This document shows positions 8,635 through 17,448 of a stretch of 64,000 nt of DNA, one piece after another. The stretch covers positions 62,001 through 126,000 of the forward strand of contig NZ_JBHUJX010000007.1 in NCBI RefSeq assembly GCF_042683745.1, written 5' to 3'. This DNA is from Pseudoneobacillus sp042683745. GTDB lineage: Bacteria; Bacillota; Bacilli; Bacillales; Cytobacillaceae. The first letter of the stretch is position 1. Every line of letters starts with the position of its first letter. The notes under the pieces were generated by a model, which searched no databases, had not been told where the DNA came from, and was given only the letters and a program-made list of their open reading frames with translations. The translations under genes and the position numbers were made by a program.

Positions 8635-9998
8635 ATTACCAATTCCTTTAACGAATCATAATGGACCTTCCCATTTGAGAGACGTGGTATTTCTTCCAAT
8701 ACCTTGACTCGAAACGCACTTCTATGAAGCTTATATACATTTTCTACAAAACACTGAACGGTATCCTTATATTTTTCTTCGTGAACCACTACAACCATTT
8801 TATCATCTGTACCTACGCAAACCGCAGCGGACTGTATTTTTAATTCTATTTGCTTTTCAATATCGTCTAAATTTAAACGTAGTCCGAAAAGCTTAATAAA
8901 CCGTTTCATTCGACCTTTTATATAAAAGTAGCCTTCTTCATCCACTTCTGCAAGATCACCAGTGTGCAACTTACCTTGAAGCTCATCCCCTTTTGCAAGA
9001 TCCATAAAATGAGTAGCGTAACCAAGCATGACATTTGGTCCTTCATACAAAAGCTCCTCCGTTTCAGGATCAATACTTAACATTCCATCTGGAATCGGTT
9101 TCCCAATACTTGATGATTTTTGGAGAAGAGCTTCAGGAGGCACATAACTAATTCGAGCTGTAGCCTCTGTTTGGCCATACATCACATAAAATTTTTTCTC
9201 ATGTTCTTTCGCGTATTCTCCAAAAAGACGGACAAGTTTTTCATTTAGCCTCCCACCAGCTTGAGTAAAATACCTTAAAGCAGGCAAGTCCATTTTCTGA
9301 AAATTGATTCTTTGTAATATTTGATACGTATAAGGAACACCCGCAAACGATGTCGCCTTCTCCTTCTCCATAAACTCCCAAAATGACTTCGTTAGTACAC
9401 CTTCATTCGTTAATAAAATTGTAGCTCCTGCAAATAGATGGCTATTAATAATCGAAAGCCCGTACGAATAATGAAAAGGTAGATTAGCCAGTCCTCTATC
9501 ATCTTTTGTAATCTGCAAATATTCCGCAATCGATTTCGCATTTGCCAAAATGTTAGAGTAAGATAATCGGACAAATTTTATGCTTCCTGTTGTACCAGAT
9601 GTGCTTAATAGGACAGCCAAGTCTGGATGGATCTCATATTCTGGGGCTACCTGCCTTTGCCAAAAGCCTTCTTCCACTTCCGCATAATCATTATGGGGGT
9701 AGGAACCCATGATGGTGGTTGGCTTGTACGTATGTATAATCGTTTCGAGTAAATTTTTATCTAGGTCTGCATTTAGTAGCATGACGGCATGGTTAGTGTG
9801 TAAAGATGCTAGATACCCCAACAAACTATTGTAATCATTTCGTGCTAATAAGAGTATAAGCACTTTTCTCTTTGTTTGAATTTTTTCGCTCATGCTTTGA
9901 ACATCTATTTGTAATTGTTCATATGTATATATTTTCCCACCTGGCTCAATAATTGCAATTCTATTTGCCTCAGTAGGAAATTTCCATAACATTTTCAT
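8631..9998 (-). CDS. AMP-dependent acyl-CoA synthetase/acyl-ACP ligase-like protein
   Basis: A 455-residue ANL-superfamily adenylating enzyme. Core motifs are visible in order: LLSTSGTTGSIKF (A3, about 131-143), YGQTEATARISY (A5, about 270), LHTGDLAEVDEEGYFY (A7, about 340) and GRMKRFIKLFGLRLN (A8, about 357-371). The C-terminal NGKVHYDSL supplies the usual catalytic Lys. It probably activates a short carboxylic acid and loads it onto the nearby ACP or CoA. Good AGGTGAG ribosome site before ATG 9998. It is the first gene of the overlapping run down to position 1; a 357-bp gap with a repeat element lies upstream. The substrate is unknown. Confidence 0.82.
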   Translation of the reverse strand: MKMLWKFPTEANRIAIIEPGGKIYTYEQLQIDVQSMSEKIQTKRKVLILLLARNDYNSLLGYLASLHTNHAVMLLNADLDKNLLETIIHTYKPTTIMGSYPHNDYAEVEEGFWQRQVAPEYEIHPDLAVLLSTSGTTGSIKFVRLSYSNILANAKSIAEYLQITKDDRGLANLPFHYSYGLSIINSHLFAGATILLTNEGVLTKSFWEFMEKEKATSFAGVPYTYQILQRINFQKMDLPALRYFTQAGGRLNEKLVRLFGEYAKEHEKKFYVMYGQTEATARISYVPPEALLQKSSSIGKPIPDGMLSIDPETEELLYEGPNVMLGYATHFMDLAKGDELQGKLHTGDLAEVDEEGYFYIKGRMKRFIKLFGLRLNLDDIEKQIELKIQSAAVCVGTDDKMVVVVHEEKYKDTVQCFVENVYKLHRSAFRVKVLEEIPRLSNGKVHYDSLKELVI

Positions 9999-10089
9999 TT
10001 TCTCACCTGTTCTATAAGTGATTCGTTTTTTCTATTGGTTTTAATTGGTTTTACCATATAGATTGTTGTTTATAGTCATCATTTTGTCC

Positions 10090-10216
10090 GTTGATTTCTA
10101 CTCCAGGCACTTGCTTTCCGCGGGGAGGGATGGGAGCCTCCTCGGCATTCTTCCTGTGGGGTCTCCCACTTCCCTCTTTATCCCGCAGGAGTCAAGTGCC
10201 CTCCGTTCCAATCAAC
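10090..10216. repeat. 127-bp interspersed palindromic repeat (Bacillus-type)
   Basis: Discrete GC-richer element in the 357-bp gap between the SDR and AMP-ligase genes. It is bounded by the inverted ends GTTGATT (10090-10096) and AATCAAC (10210-10216). Inside, CAGGCACTTGC is matched by CAAGTGCC, and TCCTGTGGGG sits near CCCGCAGGAG, giving a foldable imperfect palindrome. From memory, near-identical elements occur in many copies in Bacillus-group genomes. No convincing gene is present; short open frames here merely run through the repeat. The rest of the gap (9999-10089 and 10217-10348) is AT-rich with no clear signal. Confidence 0.75.
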
Positions 10217-10348
10217 TCAGTAAGTTAAAAATAAAGAAGCAAAAGCAACAAAGGTTACAAGAATATTTTTTTCCATAATATGTTATCAGTTTATCCAAAA
10301 CCCCTTCACTTATTTTCATCGACCAAAAATAAAAAAAGTGTAGAAAAA

Positions 10349-10369
10349 GCATGGATTAAATCACCATGC
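10349..10369 (-). terminator. rho-independent terminator overlapping the SDR stop codon
   Basis: On the minus strand GCATGG pairs with CCATGC around a 9-nt loop, followed by TTTTT. The stem spans the stop codon of the SDR gene and would end the acp-SDR transcript before the AMP-ligase gene. Confidence 0.5.
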
Positions 10370-11099
10370 CTCCATCTACACCAATCACTTGACCTGTTAC
10401 GTAGGAAGAAAGGTCAGAGGCTAAAAAAAGTAATACATTTGCAACCTCTTCCGGTTTGCCTACTCTTCTCATTTTTATATTTCCAATCACTTTTTCTAAA
10501 CGTTCATCTTGATAATGATTCGTCAAATCGGTGTCAATAAATCCTGGAGCCACCGCATTCACTCGGATATTATATGGGGCTAGCTCTTTAGCAACCGATT
10601 TTGTAGCACCAATGACACCGGCCTTGCTAGCAGCATATACGGCATTTCCTTCACTACCATTTAGTCCTATTATAGAACTAACATTAATAATAGAACCTTC
10701 TTTTTGTTTCATCATTAGACGCGATGCATATTGCATGTGATAAAGAACAGATTGTAAATTCGTCTGCATCGTATTTTCGACCATTTCTTCTCGAATCATT
10801 CCAAGTAGGGATTCCTCCATGATTCCAGCATTATTTATAAGAATATCTAGTCTACCTTTTTCTTTTCGAATCTGTTGGAAACAGTCTTTTATTTGAGTAT
10901 ATTCATTCACATCATAAGGAATCACTAGAGGAGTGATACTACTATAATCGCTAACTTTTTCTATCGTTTCTCTAAGTGAGCCCTCATTTCTAGCATGTAA
11001 AATAAGCTGTGCACCATATTGTGCAAATAAAATGGCTGCGGCTTGTCCAATTCCCCTGGATGCTCCAGTAATAAAAACTATCTTATTCTCTAAAAGCAT
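10356..11099 (-). CDS. SDR-family oxidoreductase, FabG-like
   Basis: A 247-residue classical short-chain dehydrogenase. It shows TGASRGIG at 11-18 (cofactor site), NNAG near 88-91, the catalytic Ser in INVSSIIG (about 138-145), YAASK (about 152-156) and a C-terminal GQVIGVDGGMVI. The length and motifs match 3-oxoacyl-ACP reductase (FabG). It lies 11 bp downstream of a dedicated acyl-carrier-protein gene, which suggests reduction of a beta-keto group on an ACP-bound acyl chain, for instance a 3-hydroxyacyl substituent for the glycan. A role in primary fatty-acid synthesis is unlikely because no other fab genes are near. Confidence 0.82.
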   Translation of the reverse strand: MLLENKIVFITGASRGIGQAAAILFAQYGAQLILHARNEGSLRETIEKVSDYSSITPLVIPYDVNEYTQIKDCFQQIRKEKGRLDILINNAGIMEESLLGMIREEMVENTMQTNLQSVLYHMQYASRLMMKQKEGSIINVSSIIGLNGSEGNAVYAASKAGVIGATKSVAKELAPYNIRVNAVAPGFIDTDLTNHYQDERLEKVIGNIKMRRVGKPEEVANVLLFLASDLSSYVTGQVIGVDGGMVI

Positions 11100-11110
11100 T
11101 TTAATCTTCC

Positions 11111-11350
11111 CTATTCAAATTTAATATCATATTTTTGAAGGATTTCCTTTGCCTTTGCAAATGAACTTAAGTCTAATACATCGTCTGTATCGAGCATAAT
11201 GTCAAATTGATCATCGATTTCGGCAACGAGCGCCATGTGTGCGACGGAATCCCATTCGGGGATACTATTGTATGATAAATCACTTGTAACTATACTTTCA
11301 TCAATTCCAAGTACTTCTATAAAAATTGCTTTTAATTTTTGGTCTTTCAT
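11111..11350 (-). CDS. acyl carrier protein
   Basis: A 79-residue acidic ACP-like protein. The phosphopantetheine attachment Ser35 sits in the motif EWDSVAHMAL, which resembles the DSL motif of polyketide- and glycan-associated ACPs more than that of the housekeeping AcpP. It precedes the FabG-like SDR by 11 bp and follows gtaB by 48 bp. It is presumably loaded by the AMP ligase and modified by the SDR or LuxC/LuxE pair. Confidence 0.85.
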   Translation of the reverse strand: MKDQKLKAIFIEVLGIDESIVTSDLSYNSIPEWDSVAHMALVAEIDDQFDIMLDTDDVLDLSSFAKAKEILQKYDIKFE

Positions 11351-11398
11351 TTTTTATCCACCACCTAAATATAAATGTTTTTTGTATGTATGTATCTA

Positions 11399-12280
11399 TC
11401 ATTGATTTATTTCGTAATCCAATAAGTACCTCAAATATTGCAGGAATTCTTCCCTAATTTCCTTTCTTTCTAAAGCAAACTCTACGGTAGCTTTTAAAAA
11501 ACCTAGCTTATCACCAACATCATATCTCTTTCCTTCAAAAGGAAATGCTATAACTTGTTTCACCCTTGCTAATTGGCAAATGGCGTCTGTCAGTTGTATC
11601 TCTCCTCCAACCCCAGGTTCCAAATCTTTTAGAAAATCAAATATCAATGGATCTAGTATATACCTTCCCATAACTGCAAGATTTGACGGAGGGGATACAA
11701 TAGGTTTTTCAACCATGCCTTTAATTAAAATATACTCATCATATAAAGTTTGAATAGGATCAATAACTCCATATTTATATAACAATTCATTCTCGATTGT
11801 CTTTACTCCTAGTACAGAAGATCCAACCTTGTCATAAACCTCCATCAATTGCTTAATACAAGGTTTATTACTAGATATAATATCATCACCCAAAAGAACA
11901 GCAAATGGTTCATTACCAATGAATTTCCGTGCACAATAAATAGCATGTCCTAAACCAAGAGGTTCTTTTTGTCTAATATAATGAATATCGGCCATATTTG
12001 AAATGGATTTTACTTTCTCAAGAAGGTCGTTTTTTCTGTTATTTTTCAAGTTTAGTTCTAGTTCAACAGAAACATCAAAATGATCCTCAATTGAGCGTTT
12101 ATTTCTTCCAGTAATAATGATAATATCTTCAATACCAGAGTAAATTGCTTCTTCAATTATGAATTGAATTGTAGGTTTGTCTATTATTGGAAGCATTTCT
12201 TTTGGCAGAGCTTTCGTTGCTGGTAAAAACCTTGTCCCTAAACCAGCAGCAGGAATTATTGCCTTTTTTATTCTTGACAT
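11399..12280 (-). CDS. gtaB: UTP-glucose-1-phosphate uridylyltransferase (GalU/GtaB)
   Basis: Makes UDP-glucose from glucose-1-phosphate and UTP, a precursor of wall and capsule glycans. The family signature AGLGTRFLPATKALPKEM lies at about 12-29 of the product. KEPLGLGHAI, the metal-binding GDD (LLGDDII) and VEKP follow, then GGEIQLTDA. A GTG at 12289 is open in frame, but the ATG at 12280 sits 10 bp behind AGAGGG and gives the normal MSRIKKAIIPAAG start. It probably heads the acp-SDR transcript from its own promoter. This may be one of several GtaB paralogues. Confidence 0.92.
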   Translation of the reverse strand: MSRIKKAIIPAAGLGTRFLPATKALPKEMLPIIDKPTIQFIIEEAIYSGIEDIIIITGRNKRSIEDHFDVSVELELNLKNNRKNDLLEKVKSISNMADIHYIRQKEPLGLGHAIYCARKFIGNEPFAVLLGDDIISSNKPCIKQLMEVYDKVGSSVLGVKTIENELLYKYGVIDPIQTLYDEYILIKGMVEKPIVSPPSNLAVMGRYILDPLIFDFLKDLEPGVGGEIQLTDAICQLARVKQVIAFPFEGKRYDVGDKLGFLKATVEFALERKEIREEFLQYLRYLLDYEINQ

Positions 12281-12372
12281 TGGAATCACCCTCTTTAAAC
12301 TAAAACAATAATCTTTTTAAAAGTTTCTGGTTTCTTATTAACCATATATGTATTTATTCTTTGCTTTTACAT

Positions 12373-12402
12373 AGTATAATCTCTTTCAAAACCTATTAAC
12401 AA
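12373..12402 (-). promoter_or_regulatory. candidate sigma-A promoter for gtaB
   Basis: Minus strand TTGTTA (12397-12402) and TATACT (12373-12378) separated by 18 bp, about 90 bp upstream of the gtaB start and downstream of the terminator of the preceding operon. Based on consensus matching only. Confidence 0.4.
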
Positions 12403-12413
12403 TATTTTTACAT

Positions 12414-12455
12414 ACAAAAAGAGTACAGGCTTTCATATTCAAGTACTCTTTTTGT
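12414..12455 (-). terminator. rho-independent terminator
   Basis: Perfect 13-bp arms ACAAAAAGAGTAC (12414-12426) and GTACTCTTTTTGT (12443-12455). On the minus strand the stem is A-rich on entry and T-rich on exit, ending the glycosyltransferase operon just before gtaB. Confidence 0.8.
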
Positions 12456-12473
12456 AATATTTCACCTATCTTC

Positions 12474-13652
12474 TTATTGTCTATATCTTAATAGTGTTTT
12501 TCGAAGTTCTCTCCATGTAAATCTTACATCACTATATTTTATTGTTTTTTTTATTTGGCATAGTTCGAGATTATGGGATGCATCAATATAACCTGGGAAA
12601 AAATTAATCGCCTTGTTTAGATAAAAAGTTGCATTATCTAATGAACCATTTAACAGATGAATACAACCCAAATTATTTAAAGCACTTCCATGTTGTGAGT
12701 CATATTCTAAAATTCTCTCAAACATTCTAAGAGCTACATTTATTTCTTTTTTTTGTAGGTAATAGATTCCTTGATAAAAATAAATATTATTTGGACAATC
12801 TTGTCTATCCTTTATTAGGATAATATATTTACTTACTTCTTCCCAATAATTTAATCTAATAAGCATAGAAATAAAATCAATAGTATTTTGAACAAATGAT
12901 AAATTTCTTTTATATAGTGCCTCTTTGATTGTGTCAATTCCATATTGATTTAAAATAAATGATTCTGCATTTAGCATTCTGTTTATATTACTTGAAGCGT
13001 TATTTTCGTGTCTACGGATTTTCACTAGTGGTTTATCTAGATATGCAAATCCATTTTGTTCAGAAAGCCTTAACCATAGATCCCAATCTTCGCTGTATCT
13101 TAGTTCCTCATTAAACCCATCTATTTGTTTTAACTTTTCTTTACTAACTAGGACACCTGAAGGGGAAATTAAGTCATTTCTGATAAGTTCATAACCGAAA
13201 ACTTCTTCCGGCATCACTTGTTTACTTCTCATTACCCCTAGTGAGTTTCCGTTTTCATCAATTTGTTCGTAGCTTGGATATACTAATACAAGTGAATCTC
13301 CCATTTCCATCTGCATAGTATGTAATGTGCAAATTTCCTCTTCTAATAAGTTTGGTAATACTATATCATCTGCATCTAAAAAAAGTACCCATTCTCCTTC
13401 TGCAATATTTAAACCTATGTTTCTTGCCTTTGACGCACCAACGTTTTCACTTAATTTTATTATCTTTATTCGCTTTTTAAACGCCTTCATAATTTCTTTT
13501 ACTATCTTAACCGTTTGATCTGAACTATTGTCATCAATTACAATTATTTCGTGAAGTAAATAAGTTTGCTGTAATAAACTCAATAGAGAATCCCTAATAT
13601 ATTTTTCACCATTAAACACAGGCATAATTGCTGAAATCTTAATTTCACTCAT
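12474..13652 (-). CDS. family 2 glycosyltransferase with C-terminal TPR-like repeats
   Basis: A 392-residue GT-A glycosyltransferase. The N-terminal GT2 domain (about 1-220) shows ISAIMPVFNGEKYI, VIDDNSSDQT and the metal-binding LFLDADD (about 90-96). The remaining part (about 225-370) is helical with TPR character, for instance ALNNLGCIHLLNGSLDNATFYLNKAI. No membrane segments, so it acts on the cytoplasmic face. Donor and acceptor are unknown; the flagellin-linked island makes protein or glycan extension plausible. It is the last gene of the long minus-strand operon, ending just before the terminator. Confidence 0.82.
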   Translation of the reverse strand: MSEIKISAIMPVFNGEKYIRDSLLSLLQQTYLLHEIIVIDDNSSDQTVKIVKEIMKAFKKRIKIIKLSENVGASKARNIGLNIAEGEWVLFLDADDIVLPNLLEEEICTLHTMQMEMGDSLVLVYPSYEQIDENGNSLGVMRSKQVMPEEVFGYELIRNDLISPSGVLVSKEKLKQIDGFNEELRYSEDWDLWLRLSEQNGFAYLDKPLVKIRRHENNASSNINRMLNAESFILNQYGIDTIKEALYKRNLSFVQNTIDFISMLIRLNYWEEVSKYIILIKDRQDCPNNIYFYQGIYYLQKKEINVALRMFERILEYDSQHGSALNNLGCIHLLNGSLDNATFYLNKAINFFPGYIDASHNLELCQIKKTIKYSDVRFTWRELRKTLLRYRQ

Positions 13653-13668
13653 TTTTAATCAACACCGC

Positions 13669-15207
13669 CTAACACTTTTCTGATAAAAGGCTTTTCCATG
13701 AAATAATACGATTTTTATTATAATATCTACTCAATTCTTCTTTTAGTTCTTTATCATGTTTACTTTCAATAGATAATATAATCATGTCAATCAAGTCATT
13801 ATTCTTGGATAACCATTCATATGGCGTTGCTATGGGTATTCCGTTTATAGTTGAACCAAACAATTCTTTATTATTGTCAAGAAAAACCAGGACATTAATA
13901 GACTGTTGATTTAGGTCATGTAATAAATAATGTGAGGTTTTAAGTGTTCCGAATATAGCTACATTTTTTATACCTATTCGACTTAAAGGTGCAGTGATAC
14001 CTACACCATCTTCATACAGTTTCCTTATCCAAATTCCATAAAGACTAGCTAATTCTAGATCGTTGCTTGTTGAAATAATTTTAATTGTCTTGTCTAACTG
14101 AAATTCAGGACATGAATGATACCAGCATGGTTTAGATACTCTTATATCATTAATTAATTTAAGATATTTTGATCCAAACGAATTCATTGAAAACTTTTCA
14201 ATTGCATTTTTTTGAGCTTTTTCACTCATTAACTTAAGTAGATAATTATTTTCTGTTAACATCATTATTTTTTCAACAAACAAACGTGGATTTCCCATTT
14301 CAACTAAAAAGCCATTCTCTTTATCATTAACAATATAATCAGTAACATCTTTAATATAAGATGCAACAGGAACACATCCATAAAGCTGAGCCTCAGCTAA
14401 CACCAAACCAAATCCTTCTCGTAAGGAAGGAAAGATTAAAATATGGGAATTGCTCATTCTTTCGTATACTTTTTCAATGGGAAGCATTCCAAAAAATTCA
14501 ACATTTCCTGTTAGACCCAAATTATTAAATTGTTCTTTGAGTTCTCTTTCATCTGTCCCTGCACCAATTATATCTAAAAATACATTATTGTTTTTACTTA
14601 CAATTTCTTTTAAAATTTCAGGTAATAAAAAGATTCCTTTCTCTTCATGAAAAAGTCTTCCAACAAACAATAACTTAATCTTATTATAATTTGTTTGAAG
14701 GATACTTCTATTTTTAGGAAAAATATGTTCATTGATTCCATTTGGAATTAAATATACTTTTTCTTTTGGAATCCTTTTAATTAATTCTTTATAAATGAGA
14801 GGACTCACAGCAACATATCCGGAGCATCTTGAACTATAAAATGAATTTAATTCATAAGTTAATGGATCATTATTATGGATAATAGGAATTACAATAATAT
14901 TTTTATTTATTAAAGGTATGCTTGCTTGAACAAACCTAGCATTATTAATAAATACAACATCATATTTGGAGTAGTTTATATAAGAAGCTACTTTAAATAC
15001 ATGCGAAACTGGACAACTGTACTCTAAGCTATCTATATGGTATGAATTAATACCATTTTCACTTATATTAGAGAACCAGCCACCTTTAACCTCAGTTGTA
15101 ACGATAGTGATATCAATATTTTTGCTTTTTAAAAATGAAGCAATATTTATTAGAATACTTTCCATACCACCGCCAAGCATACCATAAATAAATAATCCGA
15201 CTTTCAT
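13669..15207 (-). CDS. GT4-type glycosyltransferase fused to a Rossmann-like sensor module
   Basis: A 512-residue protein. Residues 1-365 are a GT-B glycosyltransferase: a GGGMES-containing N-terminus, KLLFVGRLFHEEKG (about 180-193) and the nucleotide-sugar site FPSLREGFGLVLAEAQLYG with the EX7E spacing. Residues about 400-512 form a separate Rossmann-like domain (KNVAIFGTLKTSHYLL, LVFLDNNKELFGSTINGIPI) resembling modules in four other proteins of this island. The specific sugar is unknown. It lies 16 bp upstream of the GT2/TPR gene, so it is in the same operon. Confidence 0.82.
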   Translation of the reverse strand: MKVGLFIYGMLGGGMESILINIASFLKSKNIDITIVTTEVKGGWFSNISENGINSYHIDSLEYSCPVSHVFKVASYINYSKYDVVFINNARFVQASIPLINKNIIVIPIIHNNDPLTYELNSFYSSRCSGYVAVSPLIYKELIKRIPKEKVYLIPNGINEHIFPKNRSILQTNYNKIKLLFVGRLFHEEKGIFLLPEILKEIVSKNNNVFLDIIGAGTDERELKEQFNNLGLTGNVEFFGMLPIEKVYERMSNSHILIFPSLREGFGLVLAEAQLYGCVPVASYIKDVTDYIVNDKENGFLVEMGNPRLFVEKIMMLTENNYLLKLMSEKAQKNAIEKFSMNSFGSKYLKLINDIRVSKPCWYHSCPEFQLDKTIKIISTSNDLELASLYGIWIRKLYEDGVGITAPLSRIGIKNVAIFGTLKTSHYLLHDLNQQSINVLVFLDNNKELFGSTINGIPIATPYEWLSKNNDLIDMIILSIESKHDKELKEELSRYYNKNRIISWKSLLSEKC

Positions 15208-15256
15208 TTTTTCGCCTCAATTAATTTTATTTGAATTTTGTTATTGTTAACTCAAA

Positions 15257-16216
15257 TTAAATTTCCTCCAACTTCCATAGACCTAAGCTCTTATCCGCAA
15301 AACGACCATTATCTTCCGTACATCCCTCATTTATTAACAATATTGGGGATGGGAGATTAAACGGTTCCAGTTCCAAATTTATAGGTCTCCATTCTCCAAC
15401 CATAATATTTCTATTTTTGGTTACAGAAGGAAATGTAGTTGTTAATAAGTATCGAGAGTTACTTTTTTTAAATAGATCTAATACTTTAAAAATATCTTGA
15501 TTTGGTAAATGTACAAGACAATCTCTTGAGAATATTAGGTCTACTTTAGGAACAATATTTTTTGTTATATCTAAGCATAAAAATTTTCTATTATTATTTG
15601 AATAATTTTTTTTGTTACCCTCAATTAATTCTTCAACAATATCACAACCAAAATAATTTTTAAAAGGATAATTAATATGCTGGAACCAATTGAAATCACC
15701 ACACGGTGCATCAACAATAGTATGAATATTAAATTTTTGAAATACACCAGGTAAATCTTCCACTAATTTTGATGTTTGCACTCGGTTTGATCCTGTACCA
15801 GAAACTGATTCTTCATCTTGCCAATCATTTCTTTTATATATATTTGTAAATACGATTTTATTATCTTCCACTATTTCTATTACTGGTTCAAAATTTAATT
15901 CTTCTTGTAATCCATATCCATGCAACTGATCTTTTATATCAGCATAAAAGCTACTCGCAACTAAGAGAAAAAATTCAGATTTATTTTCTAATAATAAAAC
16001 TTCTGGGTTTTTAATTGGAAACGAATTAAGATTAGTTGACCAATTTGGGGGATTGTTATCCACAAAATAAGCTACTTCTAGTTGCAAACTCTCTAGAACA
16101 CTTAATGTCATTTCCCCAACACTTCCACATCCAAAGATAATGACTTTTTTATTGATAAGTTTACATTTTATTAAATTCAATTTATTACTAATATCATTAA
16201 TGTTCATTCTTAACAT
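15257..16216 (-). CDS. SAM-dependent methyltransferase with N-terminal Rossmann-like module
   Basis: A 319-residue protein. The first about 110 residues are the Rossmann-like module (KVIIFGCGSVGEMTL, AYFVDNNPPNWST, then LLVASSFYADIKDQL). The rest is a class I methyltransferase with motif I VDAPCGDFNWFQ (about 168), an acidic GCDIVEEL and FSRDCLVHLPNQD. It probably methylates a sugar of the surface glycan; the acceptor is unknown. The gene start overlaps the preceding glycosyltransferase by 20 bp. The first ATG (16216) follows AAAGAGTGA; an ATG three codons later is also possible. Confidence 0.78.
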   Translation of the reverse strand: MLRMNINDISNKLNLIKCKLINKKVIIFGCGSVGEMTLSVLESLQLEVAYFVDNNPPNWSTNLNSFPIKNPEVLLLENKSEFFLLVASSFYADIKDQLHGYGLQEELNFEPVIEIVEDNKIVFTNIYKRNDWQDEESVSGTGSNRVQTSKLVEDLPGVFQKFNIHTIVDAPCGDFNWFQHINYPFKNYFGCDIVEELIEGNKKNYSNNNRKFLCLDITKNIVPKVDLIFSRDCLVHLPNQDIFKVLDLFKKSNSRYLLTTTFPSVTKNRNIMVGEWRPINLELEPFNLPSPILLINEGCTEDNGRFADKSLGLWKLEEI

Positions 16217-17441
16217 TCACTCTTTTCTCATTAGACGCTGCAAAAAAATTTATATTTTCTTTGAAATTTATGTTGATTAGTTGCTCAGCAATTTCGAAAT
16301 AATACATACTAGAGATTAACACTACGAAATTATCATTCCTTTCAAGTAAGGATAATGGATTCTTTATAATATAATTATCAAAATAAGTTCCCCACTTTGT
16401 AGAATCATTGTCAACGCAAAATTCAATACAAATTGATTTCTCATTTAATTCATTTATTAGTAATTTGGCACCTCTCCCTGTACCAAAAATAATAACCTTT
16501 TTATTATATATAAAATTGAAGATTGAATTTATTTGATTTTTTATCGATAAGGGATTCAATATTATGTAGTTTTGATTATTAAATGCAAAAAATGCCTTTT
16601 GGCAAAGTTTCCATGCATATCTTGCTGCCATGGTTAAGTTTTCTTTTCGATAAAATAAGGCTAAATTTAAATATGCAGCTTCAATTGAAGTTTCTTTAGA
16701 GATAATTAACAAGTCTTCATGAGAAATTTGATTTAAACAATTAATATAAAAATTATTCTTTTCGACATTAAATTCATTTAGTATGTATGTGCCTTGTTTT
16801 TCATGTACCCTAGACTTAATAAGTTCTTCTGAAATAAAATAAAAATCATAATGTTCCGCAAGCCTGAACCACATATCATAATCTTGCGATGTTTTTAACT
16901 CTTCATTAAATAATCCCACAATTTCAAAACACTCTTTAGGAATAAGAAATGTACAACCATTAGCAAAATGACTTTTTAATAATTCATATTTAAATGTATT
17001 AGAATTTAATTGTTTTAATTTATTAATATCTAACCCACTCTTTGAAAAAAAATTAGAGTTTTTGTCAATATAGAAAAAGTTGCTATACAAAATTATAGGC
17101 TTTTGAATAGTTAGTAAAGTATCAACTTGAACTTCCAATTTATTAGTTTGATAAACATCATCATGACTTAGCCATGAGAAATAATCCCCATTCATTTTTT
17201 TTATCCCATAATTAAGTGCAGATGCAACACCGCCATTCTCCTTATAAAAATACCTAATTTTGTTACCATAACTTAAAGCTATTGCTTCTGTCTTACCACC
17301 ATCTGTAGAACCATCATTAATTACTAATATTTCAGTATTTTTATAAGATTGAACTAATGCACTATCAATTGCCTCTTTTAAAAAATTTGCACCATTATAA
17401 ACAGGTATAACTATCGAGACTTTTGGTGCTTTAGCTTTCAT
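16197..17441 (-). CDS. family 2 glycosyltransferase with C-terminal Rossmann-like module
   Basis: A 414-residue protein with a GT2 domain at residues 1-230 (VSIVIPVYNGANFLKEAID, VINDGSTDGGKTE, YFSWLSHDDVYQ). A helical middle and a C-terminal Rossmann-like module (about 310-400: KVIIFGTGRGAKLLI, EFCVDNDSTKWGTYF, VVLISSMYYFEIAEQL) follow. Overall architecture and sequence closely parallel the GT2 at 20673-21833, so the two are likely duplicates. The SHDD motif replaces the usual DAD-type metal motif, as in a known GT2 subgroup. Donor and acceptor are unknown. Confidence 0.8.
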   Translation of the reverse strand: MKAKAPKVSIVIPVYNGANFLKEAIDSALVQSYKNTEILVINDGSTDGGKTEAIALSYGNKIRYFYKENGGVASALNYGIKKMNGDYFSWLSHDDVYQTNKLEVQVDTLLTIQKPIILYSNFFYIDKNSNFFSKSGLDINKLKQLNSNTFKYELLKSHFANGCTFLIPKECFEIVGLFNEELKTSQDYDMWFRLAEHYDFYFISEELIKSRVHEKQGTYILNEFNVEKNNFYINCLNQISHEDLLIISKETSIEAAYLNLALFYRKENLTMAARYAWKLCQKAFFAFNNQNYIILNPLSIKNQINSIFNFIYNKKVIIFGTGRGAKLLINELNEKSICIEFCVDNDSTKWGTYFDNYIIKNPLSLLERNDNFVVLISSMYYFEIAEQLININFKENINFFAASNEKRVNVKNEH

Positions 17442-17448
17442 TACATCA

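Noticed and set aside
10045..10540. Two plus-strand frames around the 127-bp element
   Set aside because: One reads through the repeat, the other is antisense to the SDR gene; neither has a ribosome site or recognisable product.
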